Assembly: GCF_045629565.1 (NCBI RefSeq) | Contig: NZ_JAZQRL010000069.1 | Span: 22,836 to 86,835 of the forward strand | Direction: 5' to 3' | Length of the DNA: 64,000 nt | Origin: Arcticibacter sp045629565 | GTDB lineage: Bacteria; Bacteroidota; Bacteroidia; Sphingobacteriales; Sphingobacteriaceae | Shown here: positions 44,674 to 52,528 of the stretch, piece by piece | Numbering within the stretch: position 1 is the stretch's first letter | Layout: every line of letters starts with the position of its first letter | Program-made: the position numbers and the translations under genes | Notes under the pieces: generated by a model | Told to the model about the DNA's origin: nothing | Seen by the model: only the letters and a program-made list of their open reading frames with translations | Database searches by the model: none

Positions 44674-46020
44674 ATGAATATCACACAAGAGAAAATTGAT
44701 AGCCTGAACTCCTTAGTTAATGTGAGCATTAAACCTGAAGACTATCTTGAACGTGTAGAAAAAGCAATAAAGACTCAGGCAAAAAAGGCGAAGCTTCCGG
44801 GATTCAGAGCAGGAATGGTTCCTCCTTCTCATATCAAAAAGATGTACGGAAAGAGCATCCTGGTTGAGGAAGTGAACTCTCTTTTAAGTGATTCGATCAA
44901 TAAGTATATAGCAGACAATAAAATTGATATCCTGGGTCAGCCTCTTCCCAAAGTTGATGAGTCTAAGGAATTCAACTGGGATTACACAGACGAGTTCGAG
45001 TTTAAATATGAACTCGGTCTGGCTCCTGAATTCAATCTTGATTTTTCTGACAAGGATTCTATTCCTTACTACCAGATTAAAATTGACGTGGAAACACTTG
45101 AGTCAAGGATCAAAAACATCAGAAAAAGCTATGGCAAAATGACAAACCCTGAAGTTTCGTCAGCAGAAGATGTTCTTTTTGCCGAGTTGGTACAACTTTC
45201 TCCTGATGGCTCTGTTTTTGAAGGAGGTATAATCAGTTCTGGATCTGTAAGACTTGATCTTATCAAGGATGAGGAGATCAAGAGGTCTCTCGTTGGCTTG
45301 AAGAAAGGTGATGTTGCTGAATTTGACATCCAGAAGGCTTTTGAAAATGATGCTTTCCAGGTGTCAAAGGTTCTGAATATCTCGGAAGAAGACGCTAAGG
45401 ATCTTGCTTCAAAATTTCAGTTAACCGTTAAAAATGTTAACCGTCTGGAAGAGTCAGACCTGAACCAGGAGTTCTTTGATAAATTATTCGGTCCCGGCAC
45501 TGTTACGACGGAGGATCAGTTTCGTGAAAAGATCACAGCTGAGCTCGAGTCTATGATGGTTCAGAACGCGGAGCAAAGACTTCAGAATGACATTGTAAAA
45601 TACGGTGTTGGTAAATATGAGATGCAATTGCCGGATGAGTTCCTGAAACGCTGGTTGAAAGCGACAAATCAGAACCTGACAGAAGACGATCTTCAGAAAG
45701 GTTATGAAGATTTTGCTAACAACCTGCGATGGACATTGGTTGAGAACAAGATCATCAAGGAGAATAGTATTGAACTAAAATATGAGGATGTATTTCAGAC
45801 TGCGAAAAGCAGACTAGATGCCCAGTTCAAAATGTACAGCCCGCAACCTCTGCCTGAAGAGCAGTTGGCCGAGTACACCGTGCAATTCCTTCAAAACAAA
45901 GAAAACGCGAATAAAATATTTGAAGAAGTAAAAGCACAGAAAGTGTTTGATTACCTGAAAAGTGTTATTACATTAGATCGTCAGGAGATCGAATACAACA
46001 AGTTTCTTGAGTTGAATTAA
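44674..46020 (+). CDS. tig: Trigger factor
   Basis: A 448-aa ribosome-associated chaperone. The N-terminal ribosome-binding domain carries the signature GFRAGMVPPSHIKKMYG (usual GFRxGkvP), followed by VEEVNSLLSDSI. The middle FKBP-like domain is divergent (about 150-240) and the long helical C-domain follows (DQFREKITAELESMM... PDEFLKRWL). It stands first in a tig-clpP-clpX arrangement, a conserved protein quality-control set. Confidence 0.95.
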   Translation: MNITQEKIDSLNSLVNVSIKPEDYLERVEKAIKTQAKKAKLPGFRAGMVPPSHIKKMYGKSILVEEVNSLLSDSINKYIADNKIDILGQPLPKVDESKEFNWDYTDEFEFKYELGLAPEFNLDFSDKDSIPYYQIKIDVETLESRIKNIRKSYGKMTNPEVSSAEDVLFAELVQLSPDGSVFEGGIISSGSVRLDLIKDEEIKRSLVGLKKGDVAEFDIQKAFENDAFQVSKVLNISEEDAKDLASKFQLTVKNVNRLEESDLNQEFFDKLFGPGTVTTEDQFREKITAELESMMVQNAEQRLQNDIVKYGVGKYEMQLPDEFLKRWLKATNQNLTEDDLQKGYEDFANNLRWTLVENKIIKENSIELKYEDVFQTAKSRLDAQFKMYSPQPLPEEQLAEYTVQFLQNKENANKIFEEVKAQKVFDYLKSVITLDRQEIEYNKFLELN

Positions 46021-46036
46021 GAGTTATGGTATAATG

Positions 46037-46087
46037 GTAATTATGCTAATAATTCTGATTCGTTCAAACTATTATTAGCATAATTAC
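46037..46087 (+). repeat. Long perfect hairpin between tig and clpP
   Basis: 17-bp inverted repeat (gtaattatgctaataat and its complement) with a 17-base loop in the 101-bp gap. The stem is AT-rich and there is no T-run. It may end part of the tig transcripts or set a processing point before clpPX. Confidence 0.65.
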
Positions 46088-46121
46088 TTATTAATATATC
46101 AGACTTTAAACTTTTAATCCA

Positions 46122-46826
46122 ATGAATATCGACAAAAATGAGTTTCGTAAATACGCCGTAAAACATCATCGCATTGGCAGTCAACATGTAGACAGTTTCA
46201 TTGGCAGGGTAGAAAAAAGTGCTATCCCGATGTCTATGACGCCATATATCATTGAAGAACGTCAGTTGAATGTTGCTCAGATGGATGTGTTTTCAAGGTT
46301 AATGATGGACCGTATCATCTTTCTTGGTGACGCGATTTACGATAGCAACGCTAACATCATTCAGGCGCAGCTACTCTTTCTGCAGTCGACAGACGCAAAA
46401 AGAGACATCCAGATCTATATAAATTCTCCAGGTGGTTCTGTTTACGCCGGACTTGGCATATATGATACGATGCAATACATTACTCCCGACGTAGCGACGA
46501 TTTGTACGGGTATGGCCGCTTCTATGGGAGCCGTCTTATTATGCGCAGGAGCTGCCGGCAAACGAGCTGCTTTGGCTCATTCCCGTGTGATGATCCATCA
46601 GCCACTTGGCGGGGTTCAGGGTCAGGCTTCTGACATTGAGATCACAGCGCGCGAAATATTGAAGCTGAAAAGAGAGTTGTATGAAATTATTTCTAACCAC
46701 TCAGGTCAGGACTATCAAAAAGTTCATGATGCATCAGACAGGGATTACTGGATGATTGCTAGTGAGGCCAAAGAATTCGGAATGATTGACGAGGTGCTTG
46801 GCGAAAACAAATCAAATAATGAGTAA
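46122..46826 (+). CDS. clpP: ATP-dependent Clp protease proteolytic subunit
   Basis: A 234-aa serine peptidase. Catalytic Ser in CTGMAASMGAVLL, His in ALAHSRVMIHQPLGG, Asp in the region following DRDYWMIASEAKEFGMID. An N-terminal extension of about 30 residues before PYIIEERQLN is present, longer than E. coli ClpP but usual for Bacteroidota. It forms the ClpXP protease with the next gene, whose ATG lies 8 bp inside its 3' end. Confidence 0.97.
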   Translation: MNIDKNEFRKYAVKHHRIGSQHVDSFIGRVEKSAIPMSMTPYIIEERQLNVAQMDVFSRLMMDRIIFLGDAIYDSNANIIQAQLLFLQSTDAKRDIQIYINSPGGSVYAGLGIYDTMQYITPDVATICTGMAASMGAVLLCAGAAGKRAALAHSRVMIHQPLGGVQGQASDIEITAREILKLKRELYEIISNHSGQDYQKVHDASDRDYWMIASEAKEFGMIDEVLGENKSNNE

Positions 46827-48060
46827 AAGCTCGAAAGATATTAAATGTTCATTTTGTGGTTCTGGTAAACAGGATACACTGATGCTCATTGCAGGCCTGG
46901 ACGCTCACATCTGTGATAAGTGCGTTGCTCAGGCAAATCAGATTTTGGCAGAAGAGTTGTCTGTAAGGAAAACGAAGAGCACAGGTTCTTCGCTTACCTT
47001 GATGAAGCCATTGGAGATAAAGAAACATCTTGATCAGTATGTAATTGGTCAGGATGAGGCAAAGAAGGTTCTCTCCGTTGCGGTATACAACCACTATAAA
47101 CGTCTTAATCAGAAGGTAGAGAAGGATGAAATTGAGATTGAGAAATCCAATATCATTATGGTGGCGGAAACTGGTACAGGAAAGACGCTTTTGGCGAAAA
47201 CTATTGCTAAGATCTTGCATGTGCCTTTTTGCATTTGTGATGCTACTGTTTTGACAGAAGCCGGATATGTGGGGGAAGATGTGGAAAGTATATTGACACG
47301 TCTGCTTCAGGCAGCGGATTATGATGTAGCTTCTGCAGAACGTGGAATTGTTTATATTGACGAGGTAGACAAGATAGCGCGTAAAAGTGATAATCCCTCG
47401 ATCACCCGCGATGTATCTGGGGAGGGTGTTCAGCAGGCTTTGCTGAAGATTCTTGAAGGTACTATCGTGAACGTTCCGCCGCAAGGTGGTAGGAAGCATC
47501 CTGATCAGAAGATGATTGCGGTAAACACCAATAATATTTTGTTTATATGTGGTGGCGCCTTTGACGGGATTGACAGGAAGATCGCCAATCGGTTGAAGAC
47601 ACAAACGGTAGGGTACAGGATCAATGACGACGATGAAAACATCGATCTTAAAAATCTGTACAAATACATTACTCCTCAGGATCTTCGTTCGTTTGGGTTG
47701 ATTCCTGAATTGATAGGACGTCTGCCGGTTGTGACGCATTTAAATCCATTAGACAGGGAAGCGTTGATCAGCATTCTTACAGAACCTAAAAACTCGCTGA
47801 TCAAGCAATACCAGAAGCTATTCGAATATGAAGACATCAAGTTGGAATTCGATAAAGAGGTTTTGGAGTTTATTGTAGACAAGGCGATGGAGTTCAAATT
47901 AGGAGCGAGAGGGTTAAGGTCTATATGTGAAGCGATCATGATCGATGCCATGTTTGAGGTTCCCTCACAGAAGGGACAAAATAAAGAGCTGTATATCACA
48001 CTGAGTTACGCTCTGGAGAAGTTTGCTAAGTCAGACATTAAGAAATTGAAAGTTGCATAA
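46819..48060 (+). CDS. clpX: ATP-dependent Clp protease ATP-binding subunit ClpX
   Basis: A 413-aa AAA+ unfoldase from ATG 46819. The N-terminal zinc-binding domain has CSFCGSGK and CDKCV. The AAA+ core has Walker A AETGTGKT (first position Ala116 where Gly is usual), pore loop GYVGED, Walker B GIVYIDEVDKI, RKSDNPSITRDVSGEGVQQ, sensor-2 GARGLRS. Substrate unfolding for ClpP. An intrinsic terminator starts 5 nt after its stop. Confidence 0.97.
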   Translation: MSKSSKDIKCSFCGSGKQDTLMLIAGLDAHICDKCVAQANQILAEELSVRKTKSTGSSLTLMKPLEIKKHLDQYVIGQDEAKKVLSVAVYNHYKRLNQKVEKDEIEIEKSNIIMVAETGTGKTLLAKTIAKILHVPFCICDATVLTEAGYVGEDVESILTRLLQAADYDVASAERGIVYIDEVDKIARKSDNPSITRDVSGEGVQQALLKILEGTIVNVPPQGGRKHPDQKMIAVNTNNILFICGGAFDGIDRKIANRLKTQTVGYRINDDDENIDLKNLYKYITPQDLRSFGLIPELIGRLPVVTHLNPLDREALISILTEPKNSLIKQYQKLFEYEDIKLEFDKEVLEFIVDKAMEFKLGARGLRSICEAIMIDAMFEVPSQKGQNKELYITLSYALEKFAKSDIKKLKVA

Positions 48061-48064
48061 TGAG

Positions 48065-48092
48065 AACCCCGAAGAGATTCGGGGTTTTTTTT
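48065..48092 (+). terminator. Intrinsic terminator after clpX
   Basis: Stem aaccccgaa / ttcggggtt (9 bp), GAGA tetraloop, then eight T bases. It lies between the clpX stop and the ATG of the AMP nucleosidase gene at 48105. Confidence 0.9.
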
Positions 48093-48104
48093 AAAGTTAA
48101 AGTT

Positions 48105-48968
48105 ATGAACGAGGAAAAAGACGTAAAGAAAGATTCAGAGGTTATTGAACAAACTCAGCACGTTAAAGAAGTGGAGAGCCCAATCAAGAAGGGTTTGAAA
48201 ACGAAGGAGGATATCGTTAATAATTGGCTTCCAAGATATACGGGACGAGCTTTGAAAGATTTTTCTCAGTTCATCCTGCTAACAAACTTTTCAAAGTACC
48301 TCCAACTTTTCTCAGAATGGCATGATAACGCACCCATTATGGGATTAGATAAGCCGATGCAAAGCGTGTCTGCGAATGGTATTACCATTATCAACTTTGG
48401 TATGGGAAGTCCGCTTGCAGCAACCATGATGGATCTGCTGAGCGCAATTAAGCCAAAGGCGGTGTTGTTCCTTGGGAAGTGTGGCGGCTTGAAAAATAAG
48501 AATAGTATAGGAGATCTGATACTTCCCATTGCAGCTATTCGAGGCGAAGGTACATCGAACGATTACTTGCCTGCCGAAGTTCCGGCACTGCCGGCCTTCG
48601 CATTGCAGAAGGCTATTTCTACTACTATCAGAGATCATTCCAGAGACTATTATACAGGAACTGTTTACACAACAAACAGAAGGGTCTGGGAGCATGATAA
48701 AAACTTTAAAAGGTATTTGGAGACCCTTCGAGCCATGGCGGTTGATATGGAAACCGCCACTATCTTTACAACGGGATTTGCGAACAAGATTCCTACAGGC
48801 GCACTGTTGTTGGTGTCGGATCAACCGATGATACCGGAAGGAGTGAAAACCTCGGAAAGTGATTCAAAAGTGACTGAACGATTTGTGAAATCTCATTTGA
48901 AGATCGGAATTGATTCTCTTATGCAGTTGATTAATAATGGCCTAACCGTTAAGCATTTGAAATTTTAA
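48105..48968 (+). CDS. AMP nucleosidase
   Basis: A 287-aa protein from ATG 48105; an upstream frame to 48060 passes through the clpX terminator and is rejected. After a charged, disordered N-terminus (about 40 residues) it follows the Bacteroidota AMP nucleosidase pattern: KTKEDIVNNWLPRYTGRAL, FILLTNFSKYL, INFGMGSPLAATMMDLL, VLFLGKCGGLKN, and AMAVDMETATIFTTGF (nucleoside phosphorylase fold with the ribose-binding Glu/Met). It cleaves AMP to adenine and ribose 5-phosphate. The preceding terminator implies its own promoter or readthrough from clpX. Confidence 0.9.
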   Translation: MNEEKDVKKDSEVIEQTQHVKEVESPIKKGLKTKEDIVNNWLPRYTGRALKDFSQFILLTNFSKYLQLFSEWHDNAPIMGLDKPMQSVSANGITIINFGMGSPLAATMMDLLSAIKPKAVLFLGKCGGLKNKNSIGDLILPIAAIRGEGTSNDYLPAEVPALPAFALQKAISTTIRDHSRDYYTGTVYTTNRRVWEHDKNFKRYLETLRAMAVDMETATIFTTGFANKIPTGALLLVSDQPMIPEGVKTSESDSKVTERFVKSHLKIGIDSLMQLINNGLTVKHLKF

Positions 48969-49019
48969 GACGAGAGAGCTAATCTGCTCTGGCTTCCCAG
49001 AGTTAATAATAGTAATTAC

Positions 49020-49027
49020 TACCTTTG
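49020..49027 (+). promoter_or_regulatory. Promoter -7 element abutting the cystathionine beta-synthase start
   Basis: TACCTTTG is an exact TAnnTTTG match ending 4 bp before the ATG at 49032, so the mRNA would be leaderless or nearly so. The -33 region is weak. Confidence 0.45.
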
Positions 49028-49031
49028 CGAT

Positions 49032-50393
49032 ATGTGGTACAACAATATTTTGGAGACTATAGGGAATACCCCCCTTGTGAAGTTAAACAAGGTCACTTCT
49101 GATGTGAAGGCCACTGTGCTTGCGAAAATTGAGACACGCAATCCCGGCAATTCCATCAAGGACCGGATGGCCCTTAAAATGATTACGGATGCGGAGGAGG
49201 CCGGGTTGTTAAAGCCCGGTGGAACGATCATAGAAGGCACATCGGGGAATACGGGTATGGGTCTGGCTATGGCCGCCATCATCAAAGGTTACAAGTGCAT
49301 TTTTACCACTACTGATAAGCAATCTAAAGAGAAAGTGGATGCTCTACGCGCTTTTGGAGCCGAAGTAATTGTATGCCCGACCAACGTTGAACCGGAGGAT
49401 CCCCGTTCTTATTATTCTGTTTCTTCCCGTTTGCAAAGGGAGGTGCCTAACTCATGGAAAGCCAACCAGTATGACAACTTGTCAAATAGCCAGGCTAACT
49501 ACGAGCAAACCGGCCCTGAAATTTGGGAGCAGACGGACGGTAAAATTACCCACCTTGTTGTAGGTGTGGGTACAGGGGGGACGATATCTGGTGCTGGACG
49601 CTATCTCAAAGAAAAGAATCCGAATATCAAAGTCTGGGGTATCGATACTTACGGATCTGTATTTAAAAAGTACAAGGAAACGGGGGAATTCGACAAGGAT
49701 GAGATATATCCTTATATAACAGAAGGCATAGGAGAAGATTTTCTGCCGGAGAACGTGGATTTCTCAGTAATCGATCACTTTGAAAAGGTCACTGACAAGG
49801 ATGCGGCATTGATGACGAGGGAGATAACCAGAAAGGAAGGGATATTTGCAGGTAATTCAACTGGAGCGGCTGTTGCGGGACTTTTGCAGATGAAGGATAA
49901 GCTGAGTGAAGGCGATCTGGTGGTTGTTATAGTCCATGACCACGGAACACGGTATCTGGGCAAAATGTTCAATGAGGACTGGTTGAGAGAACGGGGCTTT
50001 ATGAAGGATGAGAAGCTTACAGCGGGTTCGATTCTTGATAATAGAGAAAGTCAGGAAATAGTGACAATTGATGCCGGTCAGTCTGTGCTGGAGGCAATAA
50101 ACACAATCAAGATGTTGAATATTTCTCAGCTTCCTGTTACGCAACACGACATGGTAGTTGGGAAGGTTACGGAGAGTGATATACTAAATGCCCTGCTTGA
50201 GCATCCCTCGGCAAAATCATTTAAGGTTCTTGATGTGATGACGAAGCCTTTTCCTTTTGTAGATTTGAACACATCTATAGATAAGATTTCCAGTTTGATA
50301 AATAAGGAAAATACAGCAGTGTTGGTTGAAGATAAAACTGGTAAGTTGGAGATTATAACTCAATTCGACATTATAAGCGCGATGTCTGCCTGA
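49032..50393 (+). CDS. Cystathionine beta-synthase
   Basis: A 453-aa PLP enzyme with C-terminal regulatory CBS pair. PLP lysine in NPGNSIKDRMA (about residue 42), GTSGNTGMGLA, and phosphate loop GVGTGGTISGAGRYL define the OASS/CBS fold; length and HDHGTRYLGKMFNEDWLRE fit cystathionine beta-synthase. Two CBS motifs follow at about 340-395 and 398-453 (ISQLPVTQHDMVVGKVTESDILNALL; TAVLVEDKTGKLEIITQFDII). It condenses homocysteine with serine, or acts in the reverse transsulfuration route. A terminator shared with murA follows. Confidence 0.92.
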   Translation: MWYNNILETIGNTPLVKLNKVTSDVKATVLAKIETRNPGNSIKDRMALKMITDAEEAGLLKPGGTIIEGTSGNTGMGLAMAAIIKGYKCIFTTTDKQSKEKVDALRAFGAEVIVCPTNVEPEDPRSYYSVSSRLQREVPNSWKANQYDNLSNSQANYEQTGPEIWEQTDGKITHLVVGVGTGGTISGAGRYLKEKNPNIKVWGIDTYGSVFKKYKETGEFDKDEIYPYITEGIGEDFLPENVDFSVIDHFEKVTDKDAALMTREITRKEGIFAGNSTGAAVAGLLQMKDKLSEGDLVVVIVHDHGTRYLGKMFNEDWLRERGFMKDEKLTAGSILDNRESQEIVTIDAGQSVLEAINTIKMLNISQLPVTQHDMVVGKVTESDILNALLEHPSAKSFKVLDVMTKPFPFVDLNTSIDKISSLINKENTAVLVEDKTGKLEIITQFDIISAMSA

Positions 50394-50410
50394 GAGTAAA
50401 ATAGTTAAAA

Positions 50411-50452
50411 AGCAAAAAGAGTCAGCTTCTCAAGAAGCTGACTCTTTTTGCT
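50411..50452. terminator. Bidirectional terminator between cystathionine beta-synthase and murA
   Basis: Perfect 20-bp inverted repeat (agcaaaaagagtcagcttct and complement) with a 2-base loop. A5 and T5 tracts within the arms give a U-run in both directions, so it can end both convergent transcripts. Confidence 0.9.
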
Positions 50453-51777
50453 TAATGTGATTTTGGCATTGCGTTAATGCGCTTGATGTCAGCACCTAAT
50501 GCTCTTAATCTGATATCGATATCCTGATATCCTCGTTCGATCTGTTCGATATTGTGGATAATAGATCTTCCATTGGCAGATAATGCTGCGATTAAAAGAG
50601 CAACTCCTGCGCGGATATCCGGAGATGTCATCTCGATTCCTTTTAGCTGGACTTGTTTGTTAAGGCCGATTATTGTAGCACGGTGTGGATCACATAGAAT
50701 GATCTGCGCCCCCATATCTATCAATTTATCGACAAAGAATAAACGACTTTCAAACATCTTCTGATGAATCAGGACGTTTCCCTTCGCCTGCGTTGCAATA
50801 ACGAGTACTATGCTCAGTAAGTCGGGTGTGAAGCCCGGCCAAGGTGCGTCAGCAACAGTAAGGATCGACCCGTCGATAAACGTTTCTATTTCATAGTTTT
50901 CCTGGGCGGGTATGTATAGATCGTCGCCTTTAAGCTCAATTTGAATACCCAGCCGTCTGAAGACCTCCGGAATGATACCAAGTTCTTTATATTGGACATC
51001 TTTGATAGTGATTTCCGAGCCCGTCATGGCTGCAAGGCCGATAAAAGAACCGATCTCGATCATGTCTGGAAGCAATCGATGTTCTGTTCCGCCGAGCTGT
51101 TGAACACCTTCAATCGTGACAAGGTTTGACCCTATGCCGGATATATTAGCCCCCATTCTGTTCAGCATTTTGCAGAGTTGCTGAAGGTAAGGCTCGCAAG
51201 CGGCGTTATAGATTGTGGTCGTACCTTTCGCTAAAACGGCGGCCATTACTATGTTTGCCGTGCCGGTAACAGACGCCTCATCCAGAAGAACGTAAGCTCC
51301 CCTGAGGTCGGTCGCATCAACATTAAAGAAGCCTGTTTCCGCATTATAGATGAACTTTGCGCCTAGTTTTTCAAAACCCAGGAAATGCGTATCTAAACGG
51401 CGTCTGCCAATCTTGTCGCCTCCTGGCTTTGGGATAGCTGCTTTGCCAAAACGCGCAAGTAGCGGACCAACGATCATAATTGATCCCCTGAGACTGCCTC
51501 CTTTAGCTTTGAACTGTGCTGACTGGAAAAATTCAAGATTGATATCGGTTGCCTCAAATGTGTACGTGTCTTTGCTTAATCTTTCAATCTTTACACCCAG
51601 ATCGCCTAAAAGTTCAATAAGCTTGTTGACATCGACAATGTCGGGAATATTGCTGATGGTAACCTTATCACTCGTTAGTAGTACAGCAGAGATTACCTGA
51701 AGCGCTTCATTTTTGGCACCTTGAGGAATAATCTCCCCTTTCAGAGGTTTCCCTCCGTTAATTTCAAATGCATTCAT
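50452..51777 (-). CDS. murA: UDP-N-acetylglucosamine 1-carboxyvinyltransferase with Asp at the fosfomycin-target position
   Basis: A 441-aa EPSP-synthase-fold enzyme doing the first committed step of peptidoglycan synthesis. Motifs: GGKPLKGEIIPQGAKNEAL (Lys/Asn of the active site), GSLRGSIMIVGPLLARFG, PGGDKIGRRRLDTH, and the C-terminal DIRAGVALLIAAL. In the loop that holds catalytic Cys115 in E. coli (PGGCxIGxR) this protein has Asp121 (codon 51417-51415), the substitution known to make M. tuberculosis MurA fosfomycin-insensitive. It is the last gene of a helicase-DUF4290-murA string. Confidence 0.96.
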   Translation of the reverse strand: MNAFEINGGKPLKGEIIPQGAKNEALQVISAVLLTSDKVTISNIPDIVDVNKLIELLGDLGVKIERLSKDTYTFEATDINLEFFQSAQFKAKGGSLRGSIMIVGPLLARFGKAAIPKPGGDKIGRRRLDTHFLGFEKLGAKFIYNAETGFFNVDATDLRGAYVLLDEASVTGTANIVMAAVLAKGTTTIYNAACEPYLQQLCKMLNRMGANISGIGSNLVTIEGVQQLGGTEHRLLPDMIEIGSFIGLAAMTGSEITIKDVQYKELGIIPEVFRRLGIQIELKGDDLYIPAQENYEIETFIDGSILTVADAPWPGFTPDLLSIVLVIATQAKGNVLIHQKMFESRLFFVDKLIDMGAQIILCDPHRATIIGLNKQVQLKGIEMTSPDIRAGVALLIAALSANGRSIIHNIEQIERGYQDIDIRLRALGADIKRINAMPKSH

Positions 51778-51795
51778 TGCTTCGTATGATTGAAT

Positions 51796-52476
51796 CTAGT
51801 AACGTTTTCCGGTATTCTTGGGGCGGTTACTATTGTTTCTATTATTCGAGTTTTGCCTGTTTTTATTGTTCTGGATGCCGCCTTTCTGGATATTCTTAGG
51901 TCTCATGCTCGATGGAGCAGGACGAGAAATATCCACTTTGTTTAGATTGACGTTATCTTCCAGAATAAGTTCCCCATTGGAGAGTTCCTTCAGATCAGAG
52001 ATGATTGTCTCATCAGTAACGGAGTCTTTGTTCCATGTAACGTATGCCATTTTCATAAAATTGGCAATAGACTGAACCATTAACTGCTTGCGTTGAGGGT
52101 CTTCGATCGTTTTGGCCTGTTTGATTAGAACCTCTACCGTTTTGCCATAATGCTTATATCGTATGCGGTGCTGAGGGTAAGGCAGTGCTTCGGGCTTGAC
52201 ATGGAGAACATCTGATGTCGGCACAGGATAGGGGCAGTCGACATCTATCTTGAAATCCGAGATTATGTGCAGGTGATCCCACAATTTGTGCTTAAAATCC
52301 GCAACATCTCTCAAGTGAGGGTTCAGAAAACCCATTAAATCAATTACGACCTGAGCATGTCGATTTCGTTCTTCTTTAGTAGGAAGAGTACAAATATATG
52401 CGACCATATTTTGTACATTTCTCCCATACTCTGCAAGGATCAGTTTATTCCTTGTGCTATTATAGTCAAATGTCAT
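51796..52476 (-). CDS. DUF4290 domain-containing protein
   Basis: A 226-aa cytoplasmic protein matching the Bacteroidota-specific DUF4290: YNSTRNKLILAEYGRNVQNMV, RNRHAQVVIDLMGFLNPHLRD, FKHKLWDHLHIISDF and HRIRYKHYGKTVEVLI. The C-terminus is a low-complexity Asn/Arg/Lys tail (NNRNNSNRPKNTGKRY) that could bind nucleic acid. Function unknown; its constant position before murA suggests an envelope or housekeeping role. It lies 52 bp after the helicase and 18 bp before murA. Confidence 0.92.
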   Translation of the reverse strand: MTFDYNSTRNKLILAEYGRNVQNMVAYICTLPTKEERNRHAQVVIDLMGFLNPHLRDVADFKHKLWDHLHIISDFKIDVDCPYPVPTSDVLHVKPEALPYPQHRIRYKHYGKTVEVLIKQAKTIEDPQRKQLMVQSIANFMKMAYVTWNKDSVTDETIISDLKELSNGELILEDNVNLNKVDISRPAPSSMRPKNIQKGGIQNNKNRQNSNNRNNSNRPKNTGKRY

Positions 52477-52528
52477 TCTTTTGTTTTGTTTGGAGGGGAA
52501 GGTTCCCGGTCGGATTCATCCGTATAGA

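Noticed and set aside
46849..47739. Open frame of 296 codons on the minus strand opposite clpX
   Set aside because: No motifs, low-quality composition, and clpX is certain.
48060..48104. Longer N-terminus for AMP nucleosidase starting inside the clpX stop
   Set aside because: The extra codons are the translated stem and T-run of an intrinsic terminator (48065-48092).
48987..49002. Small hairpin (ctctgg/ccagag) after the AMP nucleosidase gene as a terminator
   Set aside because: Only a 6-bp stem and no T-run; too weak to call.
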